Below, in pieces: positions 1 to 6,245 of a stretch of 36,101 nucleotides of DNA. How positions within the stretch are numbered: the stretch's first letter is position 1; each line of letters begins with the position of its first letter. The position numbers and the translations under genes were made by a program. Location of the stretch: contig JAKSKK010000021.1 in assembly GCA_024401745.1 (NCBI GenBank), forward strand, positions 1 to 36,101, in the 5' to 3' direction. The notes below the pieces were generated by a model. The model was not told the DNA's origin, did not search any database, and saw only the letters and a list, made by a program, of their open reading frames with translations. The DNA is from Bacteroidales bacterium. GTDB lineage: Bacteria; Bacteroidota; Bacteroidia; Bacteroidales; UBA932.

Positions 1-787
1 TAGGACGTATCTGCAGTTCAAAGTCTGACCAGTCTTCGGTCGTCTCAACCTCTTTTTGTGTACAATGGAAGGGTAGGTCGCGCATATAGAAGACTTCTTG
101 CCCGAATGCTCTGATGCGAATGGTCTGGAGCTCTTCTTCATCGTCACGTACTATACCGTAGCTTTCCTTGAACCAGGATGCGGCATCAAAGTCCGAATCA
201 AGCGTGAATTTATCCGTGGTGAGACTTATGGACTTGATGCGGTCGAATGCCAGGGTGAAGTAGTTGCCGTGCTTGATTGACTTCACGAGGGCGTACCAGC
301 GGCGTTTGAAGAGTTTGACGCAGTATGGTTCCACCGTCATCGTTGAGTCATCTTCGGCGGCGTATCTGTGGTAGATGACATCTATCCGGACGCTGCGTTT
401 CATCGCCTCGATGAATTTGTGAAGATCTTCTCCATCTGACGGAATAGGCTCCAGAAGAATGCGGTCTGCTACGGCTTTGCTTTCTGCCAGCACTGAATTG
501 ACCGAGAGAGTGGAGAGCATCCAGTTCTGTATGGTTTCTTCCTGAAGGGCTTCCGGATTACCGATGTAGTATTTGAAGCCGCAGCGTTTGTCGCACTCGA
601 TATCGATGCCGAACATATCCTGAATGGCATCCTTGTGACGGTTGAATGTACTGCGGACCATCGGAAGGCCTTCCGACATATCGGTTTCGACCCATTTGCG
701 ATTGATTTCCTCAAGGCTGATCTTGCCTGCGCGGAAGATGGTGTTCACCAACCAGATGTATTCCTGAAAGAGGGCGTAAGATTTCAT
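1..787 (-). CDS. WYL-domain transcriptional regulator (C-terminus outside the window)
   Basis: The reading frame is open from the start at 787 to the left edge, giving 262 codons without a stop. Residues 1-75 look like a winged-helix DNA-binding region (an MVRSTFNRH recognition-like helix near 43-51). A WYL-type domain follows, with the signature around KRRWYALVK at 161-169 and the strand pattern of an Sm-like fold. WYL proteins are ligand- or nucleic-acid-sensing regulators, often of phage-defence genes (BrxR and CapW type). The ATG lies inside the stop codon of the upstream DUF262 gene (ATGA overlap, 784-787), so the two are very likely co-transcribed and translationally coupled. Inference: it controls the DUF262 gene, possibly through the inverted repeat at 2640-2674. 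The start is well supported by the overlap; the C-terminal part is unseen. Confidence 0.85.
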   Translation of the reverse strand, partial: MKSYALFQEYIWLVNTIFRAGKISLEEINRKWVETDMSEGLPMVRSTFNRHKDAIQDMFGIDIECDKRCGFKYYIGNPEALQEETIQNWMLSTLSVNSVLAESKAVADRILLEPIPSDGEDLHKFIEAMKRSVRIDVIYHRYAAEDDSTMTVEPYCVKLFKRRWYALVKSIKHGNYFTLAFDRIKSISLTTDKFTLDSDFDAASWFKESYGIVRDDEEELQTIRIRAFGQEVFYMRDLPFHCTQKEVETTEDWSDFELQIRP

Positions 788-2523
788 TTCATCAAGCCGT
801 TGGATTCAACAAACGCATAGAAAGACTCAAGCATAGTAGTGCGTCTCGCATCAATATCTGCTTCTGTGAAATCTGATTTTGAAGCCGACATTTCGATAAG
901 TTCCTTGACGATTGTGCCTTCCTTGTCTTTCCCTTGGCCATTAGTGTATCCGTTATAGTATTTCTTTTTGTCCTCAAAGCGGTAATCTGATGCGCGTATG
1001 TTGATTCTCTTCTCCAGAACGGCCTTATTACCAAGAGACTCCACTTTGAGCGGATTGGAAAGAGATTGTTCTTTCTCATTGCGGTTACGTGCATAGATGT
1101 GTTCGATGTCAAAGGTGGTCTCCAGAGAAGGCAGTTCTTGATTGGAATAGTTTATTGCCCACCAAGTCAACATTGATTTTGTGATAGGACGGGTGTTGCG
1201 GAATTCGTAGTTGCCGAAAGATGTTGAAAGTGATGTCTTATCAAATTTGAACTTCTCAAATTCGACGGATTTCCCATCGATAATATTTATCATTTCCGCA
1301 TAGATAGGTGTTCTGAGGGAGTTGACACCAGGATTGGTAACGGCATAAGACCAAATAAAGGCCGTTATCTTGTCGAGGAACATAGCGAGTGGCCCTTCTT
1401 CAAGAAGTCCATCCTGCTGACGGTTTCTCATATAGTAAACAGACAACACATAGCCCCACATACTGTTGGGAGCGTAGCAAAGTACATACAGTTTGCGAAG
1501 TATCTCCTGTGAAAATCTGTCTTCATTCTGGGTATAAACATCCTCCCAGAACTTGGCAAGGTCTTCAAGATTCTGGAAAGTGGAGTCGTTCTTCAGTATT
1601 GCATAATCATCTTTGCCGTAAAATTTCCTGAGAGCCTCGGTAGTTGAAGAATCTATCCTCTGCTTTGCACGTTCATAGTACATATACTTTGTAAAGAGTT
1701 CATCCATCGGAGTTCCGGTGATGGGATGAAATATTTTTTCGCAAAGGGTATTAAGCTTGCTCCAACGCTGGACGAAGTTATCCTTTGTTCCTTTTTTCGT
1801 GTAGTACTTATAGAACTGTGCTTTGAAGATGTCCGCATCTGAAAGCGGAAGTCCACGGTTATTCAATGTGGAGAAGATGGTAAGCGCAGTATCCTGTGAT
1901 TCCGCCTCGATAGGAAGAAGTATGCAGTTGTTCATCAAACGCACCGGATAGTACATGAATGAACTTGGCATTTTGTTGATCAACTCTTTTATTTTGCCTT
2001 GGAAGAACCGATAGTTGATTGCATAATTGCTTTTCATTGATTCCGGTGCCTCACCTTTCAGCAGAATAGTCAAAAATTCATCCTTGACTTCATCGGTTGC
2101 TACCTGAGAATCTATCTTGAGCTGGTCCATTATCGGATTGCTGAATTCATCGGTTTTCCAGATACATTTTGCAATCTCCTCCCGAGTCTTGACAGTTTGA
2201 GCATCCTGAGCTACCAGATAATGGGTGTAGAGAGCCCGAAGTAACAGCATCAGTGTCGTAAGCCTTTGCTGGCCATCGATAATCTCCAGCTTGCCATCAG
2301 AATTTTTGAACGTCACAATAGGACCAAGGAAATATTCGTCGCCGGATTTGAATTTCTGATAATCATTCTCGGGAATGGCAAATGAGAAGGTGTCTTCCCA
2401 CAATGTCTGGCATTCGGCAATTTGCCAAGCATAAGGCCTTTGGTAATCAGGAATAAGGAAGTCGGATTTGTTATCAGAAAACAATGATTTAATTGATTTC
2501 TGGTCAATATTGAGCTTTGACAT
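784..2523 (-). CDS. GmrSD-like restriction protein, DUF262 plus HNH (DUF1524-like)
   Basis: The protein has 579 residues. The N-terminal DUF262 (ParB-like) domain shows IPDYQRPYAWQ at 24-34 and the nucleotide-binding motif IDGQQR at 82-87. Near the C-terminus, FDIEH at 471-475 followed by a SLGNKAVLEK stretch fits the His-Me/HNH nuclease of DUF1524. Single-chain proteins with this layout resemble GmrSD, a type IV enzyme that cuts modified (glucosylated hydroxymethylcytosine) phage DNA; the actual substrate here is unknown. I chose the ATG at 2523 because a -7 element lies at 2575-2582, so the longer frame reaching back to 2751 would start upstream of the transcript. The AT-rich leader has no strong Shine-Dalgarno, as is usual in Bacteroidota. 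Downstream it overlaps the WYL regulator. Sequence composition is AT-richer than the core genes to the right. Confidence 0.9.
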   Translation of the reverse strand: MSKLNIDQKSIKSLFSDNKSDFLIPDYQRPYAWQIAECQTLWEDTFSFAIPENDYQKFKSGDEYFLGPIVTFKNSDGKLEIIDGQQRLTTLMLLLRALYTHYLVAQDAQTVKTREEIAKCIWKTDEFSNPIMDQLKIDSQVATDEVKDEFLTILLKGEAPESMKSNYAINYRFFQGKIKELINKMPSSFMYYPVRLMNNCILLPIEAESQDTALTIFSTLNNRGLPLSDADIFKAQFYKYYTKKGTKDNFVQRWSKLNTLCEKIFHPITGTPMDELFTKYMYYERAKQRIDSSTTEALRKFYGKDDYAILKNDSTFQNLEDLAKFWEDVYTQNEDRFSQEILRKLYVLCYAPNSMWGYVLSVYYMRNRQQDGLLEEGPLAMFLDKITAFIWSYAVTNPGVNSLRTPIYAEMINIIDGKSVEFEKFKFDKTSLSTSFGNYEFRNTRPITKSMLTWWAINYSNQELPSLETTFDIEHIYARNRNEKEQSLSNPLKVESLGNKAVLEKRINIRASDYRFEDKKKYYNGYTNGQGKDKEGTIVKELIEMSASKSDFTEADIDARRTTMLESFYAFVESNGLMK

Positions 2524-2574
2524 AAATGATATTATTACTTGTTTATTATTCTTTGTTGAAAACTTGCTTGGACT

Positions 2575-2582
2575 CAAAGGTA
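2575..2582 (-). promoter_or_regulatory. -7 promoter element for the DUF262/WYL operon
   Basis: TACCTTTG on the minus strand matches the Bacteroidota sigma-ABfr -7 consensus TAnnTTTG exactly. It lies 51 bp upstream of the chosen DUF262 start codon. No clear -33 element is visible. Confidence 0.6.
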
Positions 2583-2639
2583 CAAAACAATTGTCGCATT
2601 TCGTGGGACAATACGGCTTTTTTGGACTGAGAAGGGGGT

Positions 2640-2674
2640 AAAGTCCACCAAAAGAGGGTGAAAGTGTGGACTTT
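2640..2674. promoter_or_regulatory. Candidate operator: 9-bp perfect inverted repeat
   Basis: AAAGTCCAC at 2640-2648 is mirrored exactly by GTGGACTTT at 2666-2674, with a 17-bp spacer. It lies between the minus-strand -7 element at 2575-2582 and a plus-strand -7-like element at 2688-2695. Total span and symmetry fit a dimeric regulator; the WYL protein of the same operon is the obvious candidate (inference). Confidence 0.4.
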
Positions 2675-2687
2675 CGCAAAAATGATG

Positions 2688-2695
2688 TAACTTTG
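2688..2695 (+). promoter_or_regulatory. Plus-strand -7-like promoter element
   Basis: TAACTTTG fits TAnnTTTG. It points away from the DUF262 operon toward the gene at 2944, which would give a leader of about 240 nt. Single-motif evidence only. Confidence 0.3.
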
Positions 2696-2770
2696 CTTTC
2701 GACAAAGAGTAGCAAGACACACTTGTCCTTATATTGAAAATAACAGCACATTTGCTGATTACGCGCATTC

Positions 2771-2935
2771 TCAGAAACCTGGCAGTTTATTTAAAGATGC
2801 AAAGCGTAACAGGCGGATGTCCATACTTCCCGTATGGGCCAAAGCTTGTTCGCGCATCTTTTCCCTTGCCAGGGGGTCTGAGAGCGGCAAGTGGAGGTCC
2901 ATATGTTTTTGAACGTGGGTACAGTCTTTGCTCAT
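2771..2935 (-). CDS. Possible small ORF, 54 residues, unknown
   Basis: An ATG frame of 55 codons sits in the 420-bp stretch between the DUF262 gene and the gene at 2944. The product would be basic and partly helical (start MSKDCTHVQKH, middle DPLAREKMREQAL, end LNKLPGF). I recognise no family. Its start is 8 bp from the divergent start at 2944, so any promoter would have to lie inside that gene, which argues against it. It may instead be a remnant or a repeat that happens to be open. The rest of the 2524-2943 interval holds the promoter elements and the inverted repeat. Confidence 0.25.
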   Translation of the reverse strand: MSKDCTHVQKHMDLHLPLSDPLAREKMREQALAHTGSMDIRLLRFASLNKLPGF

Positions 2936-2943
2936 ATTGAGTT

Positions 2944-3531
2944 ATGGAACGCGATATCGTTGACAGGGAGCTGAGGCATCAGCTGGAGGTGAATCTGGCT
3001 GAGCCTGATTCTGAACTTGGTCTTGAGTTCAGACTTGATATCTTTGTGGATGAGGATTGGCTTTCTCTTGCAGAGAAGAGTCCGGAGTACCTTGTGAGGA
3101 GCAAGGCTTGGCTGCTTGAGCCGGGGAACGGGATGCTGGAGGATACGGTGGATTACATCCGGCGCGGCGAAATGCGGAAGGTGCATCCGATGGATTATTT
3201 CTATGATGAGCGTCATCTCGATACGATATTGGAGATGGTGCCGAAGGTTGCCGCTGCGGTGTTGCTGCAGGAGTTTGCAGAGGTGGACCGGGAGGATGAT
3301 GCCCAGATTACGGCTTGTACGGACTGTGAGGCTGTGATGAGGGTTCTTGGTTGCTATGCGTATTTCCTGTGCCTTGAGAACCGGCATTTCGGGCCGTCAA
3401 GGTATGATGAGCTGTTCACCAGGCTTTGGTGGGCGTATTTCGACGGCTTCGAGAATGAGATGTGCAATTTCTGGGAAGATGGCGAGAATTGGCGTGATAC
3501 CTGGAAGGGCTGTCTGTTCTTCAGAAGCTGA
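2944..3531 (+). CDS. Hypothetical acidic protein, 195 residues
   Basis: I do not recognise this protein. It has no signal peptide and no membrane segment, and it is strongly acidic throughout (roughly twice as many Asp/Glu as Arg/Lys), with Trp/Phe-rich clusters near the C-terminus (LWWAYFDGF, MCNFWEDG). Several cysteines are present but show no spaced metal-binding pattern. The ATG at 2944 is the first in frame. It is divergent from the DUF262 operon and its last 11 bp overlap the 3' end of the convergent amidase gene. Being next to a restriction-type gene, an acidic DNA-mimic or anti-restriction role can be imagined, but nothing in the sequence proves it. Codon usage is less GC-biased than in the core genes to the right. 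Confidence 0.7.
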   Translation: MERDIVDRELRHQLEVNLAEPDSELGLEFRLDIFVDEDWLSLAEKSPEYLVRSKAWLLEPGNGMLEDTVDYIRRGEMRKVHPMDYFYDERHLDTILEMVPKVAAAVLLQEFAEVDREDDAQITACTDCEAVMRVLGCYAYFLCLENRHFGPSRYDELFTRLWWAYFDGFENEMCNFWEDGENWRDTWKGCLFFRS

Positions 3532-4114
3532 GCAGGTATTCGGTGATTCCCTCGACGTGCAGATCCGCGATTGCTCTGATGCCGGTCTGCGATTCCATAA
3601 ATCTGAGGTCATCTTCATTGGTGTAGAAACCGTTTTCGGTGAGTACTGCGGGGCAAAGGGTCCTGCGCAGGATGAAGAAACTTTCCTCATAGTCAACGTC
3701 CCCATCGGAGAAGTCGGCACGCAGTTTCATATTGGGAAGATATTTCTTTGCGGCTTCGGCGAGGCAGGTTGCGAGGTTGTCGGATTTCGTGCGGCCTTTG
3801 CTTGTATAGACACTCCATCCAGAAGGCTTTGTCCACTCGTGGCCATCGCCGAAAGCGTTGGCGTGGATTGATACCAGGATGGTTTTGTTGATACCTTCTG
3901 TATAGGCGATGGCGTTAGCTCTGTTGCAGCGTTCCAACAGGGGGATGTCGGTCTCTTCCGGGACTATTAGCCGCGCGTCGTGGCCTTTGTCCAATAAATC
4001 TGCTACGATGAGATTCGAGACTTGACGGTTGAATCTGTATTCGAGAAAGCGTCCGTCAGGGCTTCGTTTTCCGGCCGTGTTGCGTCCGTGGCCGGGGTCG
4101 ATGAGGATTGTCAT
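3521..4114 (-). CDS. N-acetylmuramoyl-L-alanine amidase (Amidase_3), no signal peptide
   Basis: The protein of 197 residues is a zinc amidase that cleaves the bond between MurNAc and L-alanine in peptidoglycan. The family's metal and catalytic residues are visible: H9 in IDPGHG, E25 in LEYRFNR, H84 in SIHANAF and E160 in LTENGF. There are no cell-wall-binding or membrane segments and no export signal, so it resembles a phage-type endolysin or a cytoplasmic-stored lysin rather than a housekeeping exported amidase. The start at 4114 is preferred over the longer frame because a TATCTTTG -7 element lies at 4157-4164, inside that longer frame. It is convergent with the acidic hypothetical gene (11-bp overlap) and lies just left of an insertion sequence. 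Confidence 0.88.
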   Translation of the reverse strand: MTILIDPGHGRNTAGKRSPDGRFLEYRFNRQVSNLIVADLLDKGHDARLIVPEETDIPLLERCNRANAIAYTEGINKTILVSIHANAFGDGHEWTKPSGWSVYTSKGRTKSDNLATCLAEAAKKYLPNMKLRADFSDGDVDYEESFFILRRTLCPAVLTENGFYTNEDDLRFMESQTGIRAIADLHVEGITEYLLSF

Positions 4115-4156
4115 AATTCTGCAAAAATGGTTCTGCAGCTGACCGAAACCCGTACG

Positions 4157-4164
4157 CAAAGATA
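4157..4164 (-). promoter_or_regulatory. -7 promoter element of the amidase gene
   Basis: TATCTTTG on the minus strand matches TAnnTTTG and lies 42 bp upstream of the amidase ATG. Confidence 0.55.
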
Positions 4165-4205
4165 GTTGAAATGTAAGGATTGAGGAAATTTTTGTATCTT
4201 CGCGG

Positions 4206-4233
4206 AAGAAGTGGCCATAAAGAAACACTTCTT
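4206..4233. other. Hairpin left of the insertion sequence
   Basis: AAGAAGTG and CACTTCTT form an 8-bp stem around a 12-nt loop. It is followed on the plus strand by only a short T run, so terminator function is uncertain. A second short stem (GCCCCG at 4247-4252 with CGGGGC at 4270-4275) follows. Confidence 0.3.
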
Positions 4234-4280
4234 TTAGAATCGTATCGCCCCGGGCCTTTTATGGAGGTTCGGGGCATTTG

Positions 4281-4288
4281 CAAATAAT
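4281..4288. repeat. Target site duplication, left copy
   Basis: CAAATAAT is identical to the copy at 5513-5520. The match extends by GG, but GG also starts the element. Confidence 0.85.
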
Positions 4289-4419
4289 GGTAATGTGGAC
4301 ATAAATGGTTGGTGATAGTGACAAAAATGGTTGGTGACAGCCGCCGCGAGGAGTGCCATTCCACAGAGCCCACCGCAGCGGCGAGCTGTAGCAGCCGAGC
4401 CGCGTAATGCGAGGCTGCG

Positions 4420-5412
4420 TCACCTGTCTTTCTTTTTCTTCTCATCTGCGAAGTATAGATACCATTTGATGAAGTTGTCCTGGTGTTCCGGAGATAGTCC
4501 GCGATGTATTCTTAGATTGTCCTTCAAGTGCCCAAAGAATGACTCTAGGCTGTTTGTATTGTTGGGGACATCAGGTTCATCGATGTATTTGAACATGTTG
4601 GGAATTGCCCTGTGAAGATGGATATATGCCCGCCTGACGCTATCGTGAGTATATGTCAGTTCTCCTGTTTCCTTGTTGACCGTCTTCTGCTTGATGAACT
4701 CCTCGTAGTCTTCGTGCCACTTGTTCAGTTCTTTTATCCAATACAGCTTGTCGTTATTGGTCTTGATATGGCTGATTTGGCAGACTAGCCGTCTCAATAA
4801 TATGCCAGCCGAAGACTTGGGATGCTGGGTGAGCCAGCCAAGACATTCCCGCTCAATATGGACCACGCAGCGCTGTCTGGTGGTATATGGATACACATAT
4901 TTGATGGCTCTGATAATATCGTCCCCGCCGTCGGTCGTGAAGCTGGATATGCGCAACCTCAAGGCTTTGAACGCCTGAAGATCTCGGATGATTTCATATT
5001 CATTCTCATCTTCCGCGAAGCGATAATATATCGTTGATTTGGAGTCTGCATCTCTGTAGATGACAAGGCAATGGTTCTCGCTGAACCAGGTGCCGTCAAT
5101 CATAACGTGATATGCTTTACGATGCTGTATTTTCCACTCCGGGGCATTGGCAAGATATTCATCAAACCAGCGTCTGAGCTGCCTTGAGCTGTATCCGCTT
5201 TCTGCCGCGATGTCTTCGATACGTTGCTTCCCGGATATCCATTTTCGGAACCATACGAAGCGATTATTCGCCGACACATCGGGACGCGTTGGAGTGAACA
5301 GACTTTGACAATCCTTGCATTTATATCGCTGATGGCCAGCTCTGACACCCCATTTTATCACATTCAGAGAACCACATTTTGGACAATGATTTCGCCTCCT
5401 TATTTTCCCCAT
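4420..5412 (-). CDS. IS256-family transposase, variant Zn-binding type
   Basis: The protein of 330 residues begins with a zinc ribbon (C10, C13, C32, C35), followed by a helix-turn-helix-like region (IEDIAAESGYSSRQLRRWF). The DDE-type core shows D106 in MIDGTWF, D161 in TTDGGDD, the C182/H185 pair in RCVVHIERE typical of the MULE/IS256 group, and E290 in NTNSLESFF. The C-terminal tail is lysine-rich. This layout corresponds to the IS256 subgroup with an N-terminal Zn ribbon (IS1249-like). All catalytic positions are present, so the enzyme is probably functional. A 9-bp-stem hairpin lies just upstream of the start codon. The assignment to this subgroup rather than another Zn-ribbon transposase family rests on the C/H motif and the 8-bp target duplication. 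Confidence 0.9.
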   Translation of the reverse strand: MGKIRRRNHCPKCGSLNVIKWGVRAGHQRYKCKDCQSLFTPTRPDVSANNRFVWFRKWISGKQRIEDIAAESGYSSRQLRRWFDEYLANAPEWKIQHRKAYHVMIDGTWFSENHCLVIYRDADSKSTIYYRFAEDENEYEIIRDLQAFKALRLRISSFTTDGGDDIIRAIKYVYPYTTRQRCVVHIERECLGWLTQHPKSSAGILLRRLVCQISHIKTNNDKLYWIKELNKWHEDYEEFIKQKTVNKETGELTYTHDSVRRAYIHLHRAIPNMFKYIDEPDVPNNTNSLESFFGHLKDNLRIHRGLSPEHQDNFIKWYLYFADEKKKKDR

Positions 5413-5418
5413 ATCAAG

Positions 5419-5446
5419 ACTTTTATGAAACGACTTCCATAAAAGT
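5419..5446 (-). promoter_or_regulatory. Leader hairpin of the transposase gene
   Basis: ACTTTTATG at 5419-5427 pairs perfectly with CATAAAAGT at 5438-5446 (10-nt loop), ending 6 bp from the transposase ATG. In insertion sequences such hairpins can block ribosome access on transcripts entering from outside; that role here is inference. Confidence 0.4.
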
Positions 5447-5512
5447 AGATATAAGTGTCAATGTGTCAAATTGTTATATAGGGTTTTACCAACCGAAAAT
5501 GTCCATTATACC

Positions 5513-5520
5513 CAAATAAT
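5513..5520. repeat. Target site duplication, right copy
   Basis: CAAATAAT is identical to the copy at 4281-4288, directly after the right inverted repeat. Confidence 0.85.
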
Positions 5521-5553
5521 GGCACCAAAATGGCACCAAAAACGGTACCATAA
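5519..5553. repeat. Short tandem imperfect repeats next to tRNA-Cys
   Basis: ATGGCACCAAA occurs twice in direct succession, followed by the degenerate copy ACGGTACCATAAA. The block lies between the insertion sequence and the tRNA-Cys terminator. Function unknown; a recombinase arm-site role would be speculative. Confidence 0.4.
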
Positions 5554-5561
5554 AAGAAAAA

Positions 5562-5588
5562 CCCTCAATAGAGAGCATCTATTGAGGG
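5562..5588 (-). terminator. Rho-independent terminator of tRNA-Cys
   Basis: An 11-bp perfect stem (CCCTCAATAGA at 5562-5572 with TCTATTGAGGG at 5578-5588) with a 5-nt loop is followed, on the minus strand, by a U run (AAAAA at 5557-5561 on the plus strand). It starts 3 bp downstream of the tRNA 3' CCA. Confidence 0.85.
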
Positions 5589-5591
5589 TAG

Positions 5592-5665
5592 TGGAGGTGC
5601 GTAGCGGAATCGAACCACTGTGACAGGTTTTGCAGACCTGCGCCTAGCCACTCGGCCAACGCACC
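5592..5665 (-). tRNA. tRNA-Cys (anticodon GCA)
   Basis: A full cloverleaf can be folded on the minus strand. The acceptor stem is GGTGCGT with ACGCACC, the D arm contains GCCGAGTGGCTAGGC, the anticodon stem CAGGT/ACCTG encloses the loop CTGCAAA with anticodon GCA, and the T arm contains GGTTCGATTCC. The discriminator is T, the known identity base of tRNA-Cys, and the CCA tail is encoded. A -7 element lies 10 bp upstream and an intrinsic terminator directly downstream, so it is a free-standing single-gene unit. Confidence 0.96.
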
Positions 5666-5675
5666 GTCGGGACTG

Positions 5676-5683
5676 CAAATATA
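5676..5683 (-). promoter_or_regulatory. -7 promoter element of tRNA-Cys
   Basis: TATATTTG on the minus strand matches TAnnTTTG and ends 10 bp before the first tRNA base. Confidence 0.65.
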
Positions 5684-5726
5684 CGCTTAATTTTTATATA
5701 TCCAAAAAATACTTGGCAACAAAGGC

Positions 5727-6050
5727 TCAGTCATTGTCCGGGGTACTTAAATACTTCACGGCCTTTCCATTGGCCTTGGCATACTCGATCTCGCTCCTGG
5801 TGCTGCTGCCGATGTAGCCGCCGACGTTGATGACGAAGATCTCATCAGACATATCGATCTTGCGCTTATGCATATCGTCCAGCATTTCCTTGGTGCCTTC
5901 AGTCCAGACCTCGTTGTCGCCGGAATGGCCGAAGAGTCCTACGCTGATTACGATATTACCTTCTAGGGTGAGGCGCTTCTGCGCTTCAAGGAACTGCTCC
6001 TTGAAACGCGTGCTGCCGCAAAGGGTTATGACTTTGTATTTGCCGATCAT
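5727..6050 (-). CDS. Small nucleoside 2-deoxyribosyltransferase-like protein
   Basis: The protein of 107 residues has the N-terminal strand and loop VITLCGSTRF, a central HKRKIDMSDEIFVINVGGYIGSS segment and SSTRSEIEYAKANGK with the Glu of the nucleoside 2-deoxyribosyltransferase fold (compare DUF4406). Such enzymes exchange or hydrolyse bases on 2-deoxyribonucleosides; related short proteins are common in phages and mobile islands, and a catabolic or nucleotide-signal role is possible. There is no export signal. It is upstream of tRNA-Cys on the same strand and divergent from the serine recombinase. A TACTTTTG element on the minus strand at 6191-6198 could be its promoter, with a leader of about 140 nt. 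The substrate cannot be deduced. Confidence 0.75.
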   Translation of the reverse strand: MIGKYKVITLCGSTRFKEQFLEAQKRLTLEGNIVISVGLFGHSGDNEVWTEGTKEMLDDMHKRKIDMSDEIFVINVGGYIGSSTRSEIEYAKANGKAVKYLSTPDND

Positions 6051-6190
6051 ACAGATTTACAGTAAACTCTTATATCAGACTATTTCGGAATATCCTAACC
6101 TGAAGCAAATTAGTCCTTACATGTATGTGTATAATATCAGCTAAGAAATTCAAAGACTATAAATTGCTTCATGGTGCTTGCTGCCATATA

Positions 6191-6198
6191 CAAAAGTA
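6191..6198 (-). promoter_or_regulatory. -7-like promoter element, minus strand
   Basis: TACTTTTG matches TAnnTTTG. It could serve the deoxyribosyltransferase-like gene starting at 6050. The 6051-6245 interval also holds a gapped inverted repeat (TGAAGCAAATT at 6101-6111 with AAATTGCTTCA at 6161-6171, 10 of 11 pairs). Confidence 0.35.
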
Positions 6199-6245
6199 CT
6201 GTTTATTATGTTCATAGACAACTTTTGACAAAAATACATACAAAA

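Larger units (their letters stand above)
4289..5512 (-). mobile_element. Complete IS256-type insertion sequence (variant Zn-binding transposase)
   Basis: The element is 1224 bp with imperfect terminal inverted repeats. The left end reads GGTAATGTGGACAT and the right end, reverse complemented, reads GGTATAATGGACAT; both continue after a short variable stretch into GGTTGGT, about 19 matches in 25. It is flanked by the 8-bp direct repeat CAAATAAT (4281-4288 and 5513-5520), a target duplication of the size expected for the IS256 family. It encodes one intact transposase. Directly repeated AAATGGTTGGTGA copies at 4303-4315 and 4325-4337 sit just inside the left end and may be extra transposase-binding sites. 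Intact ends and an open reading frame suggest recent activity. Confidence 0.88.

Noticed and set aside
2734-2940. Plus-strand frame in the 2524-2943 interval beginning with TTG
   Set aside because: No start ATG, no recognisable protein pattern, and it ends just before the better-supported gene at 2944.
2932-3387. 151-codon antisense frame over the acidic protein gene
   Set aside because: Its His/Ile/Leu-rich translation looks like a shadow; the plus frame has more natural composition, with acidic and aromatic clusters.
4056-4445. 129-codon minus-strand frame across the left end of the insertion sequence
   Set aside because: It spans the element border and target duplication and has no family similarity that I recognise.
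6101-6171. Resolution site (res) of the serine recombinase in the gapped inverted repeat
   Set aside because: The arms are short and 49 bp apart and no three-subsite res organisation is visible; kept only as an observation.
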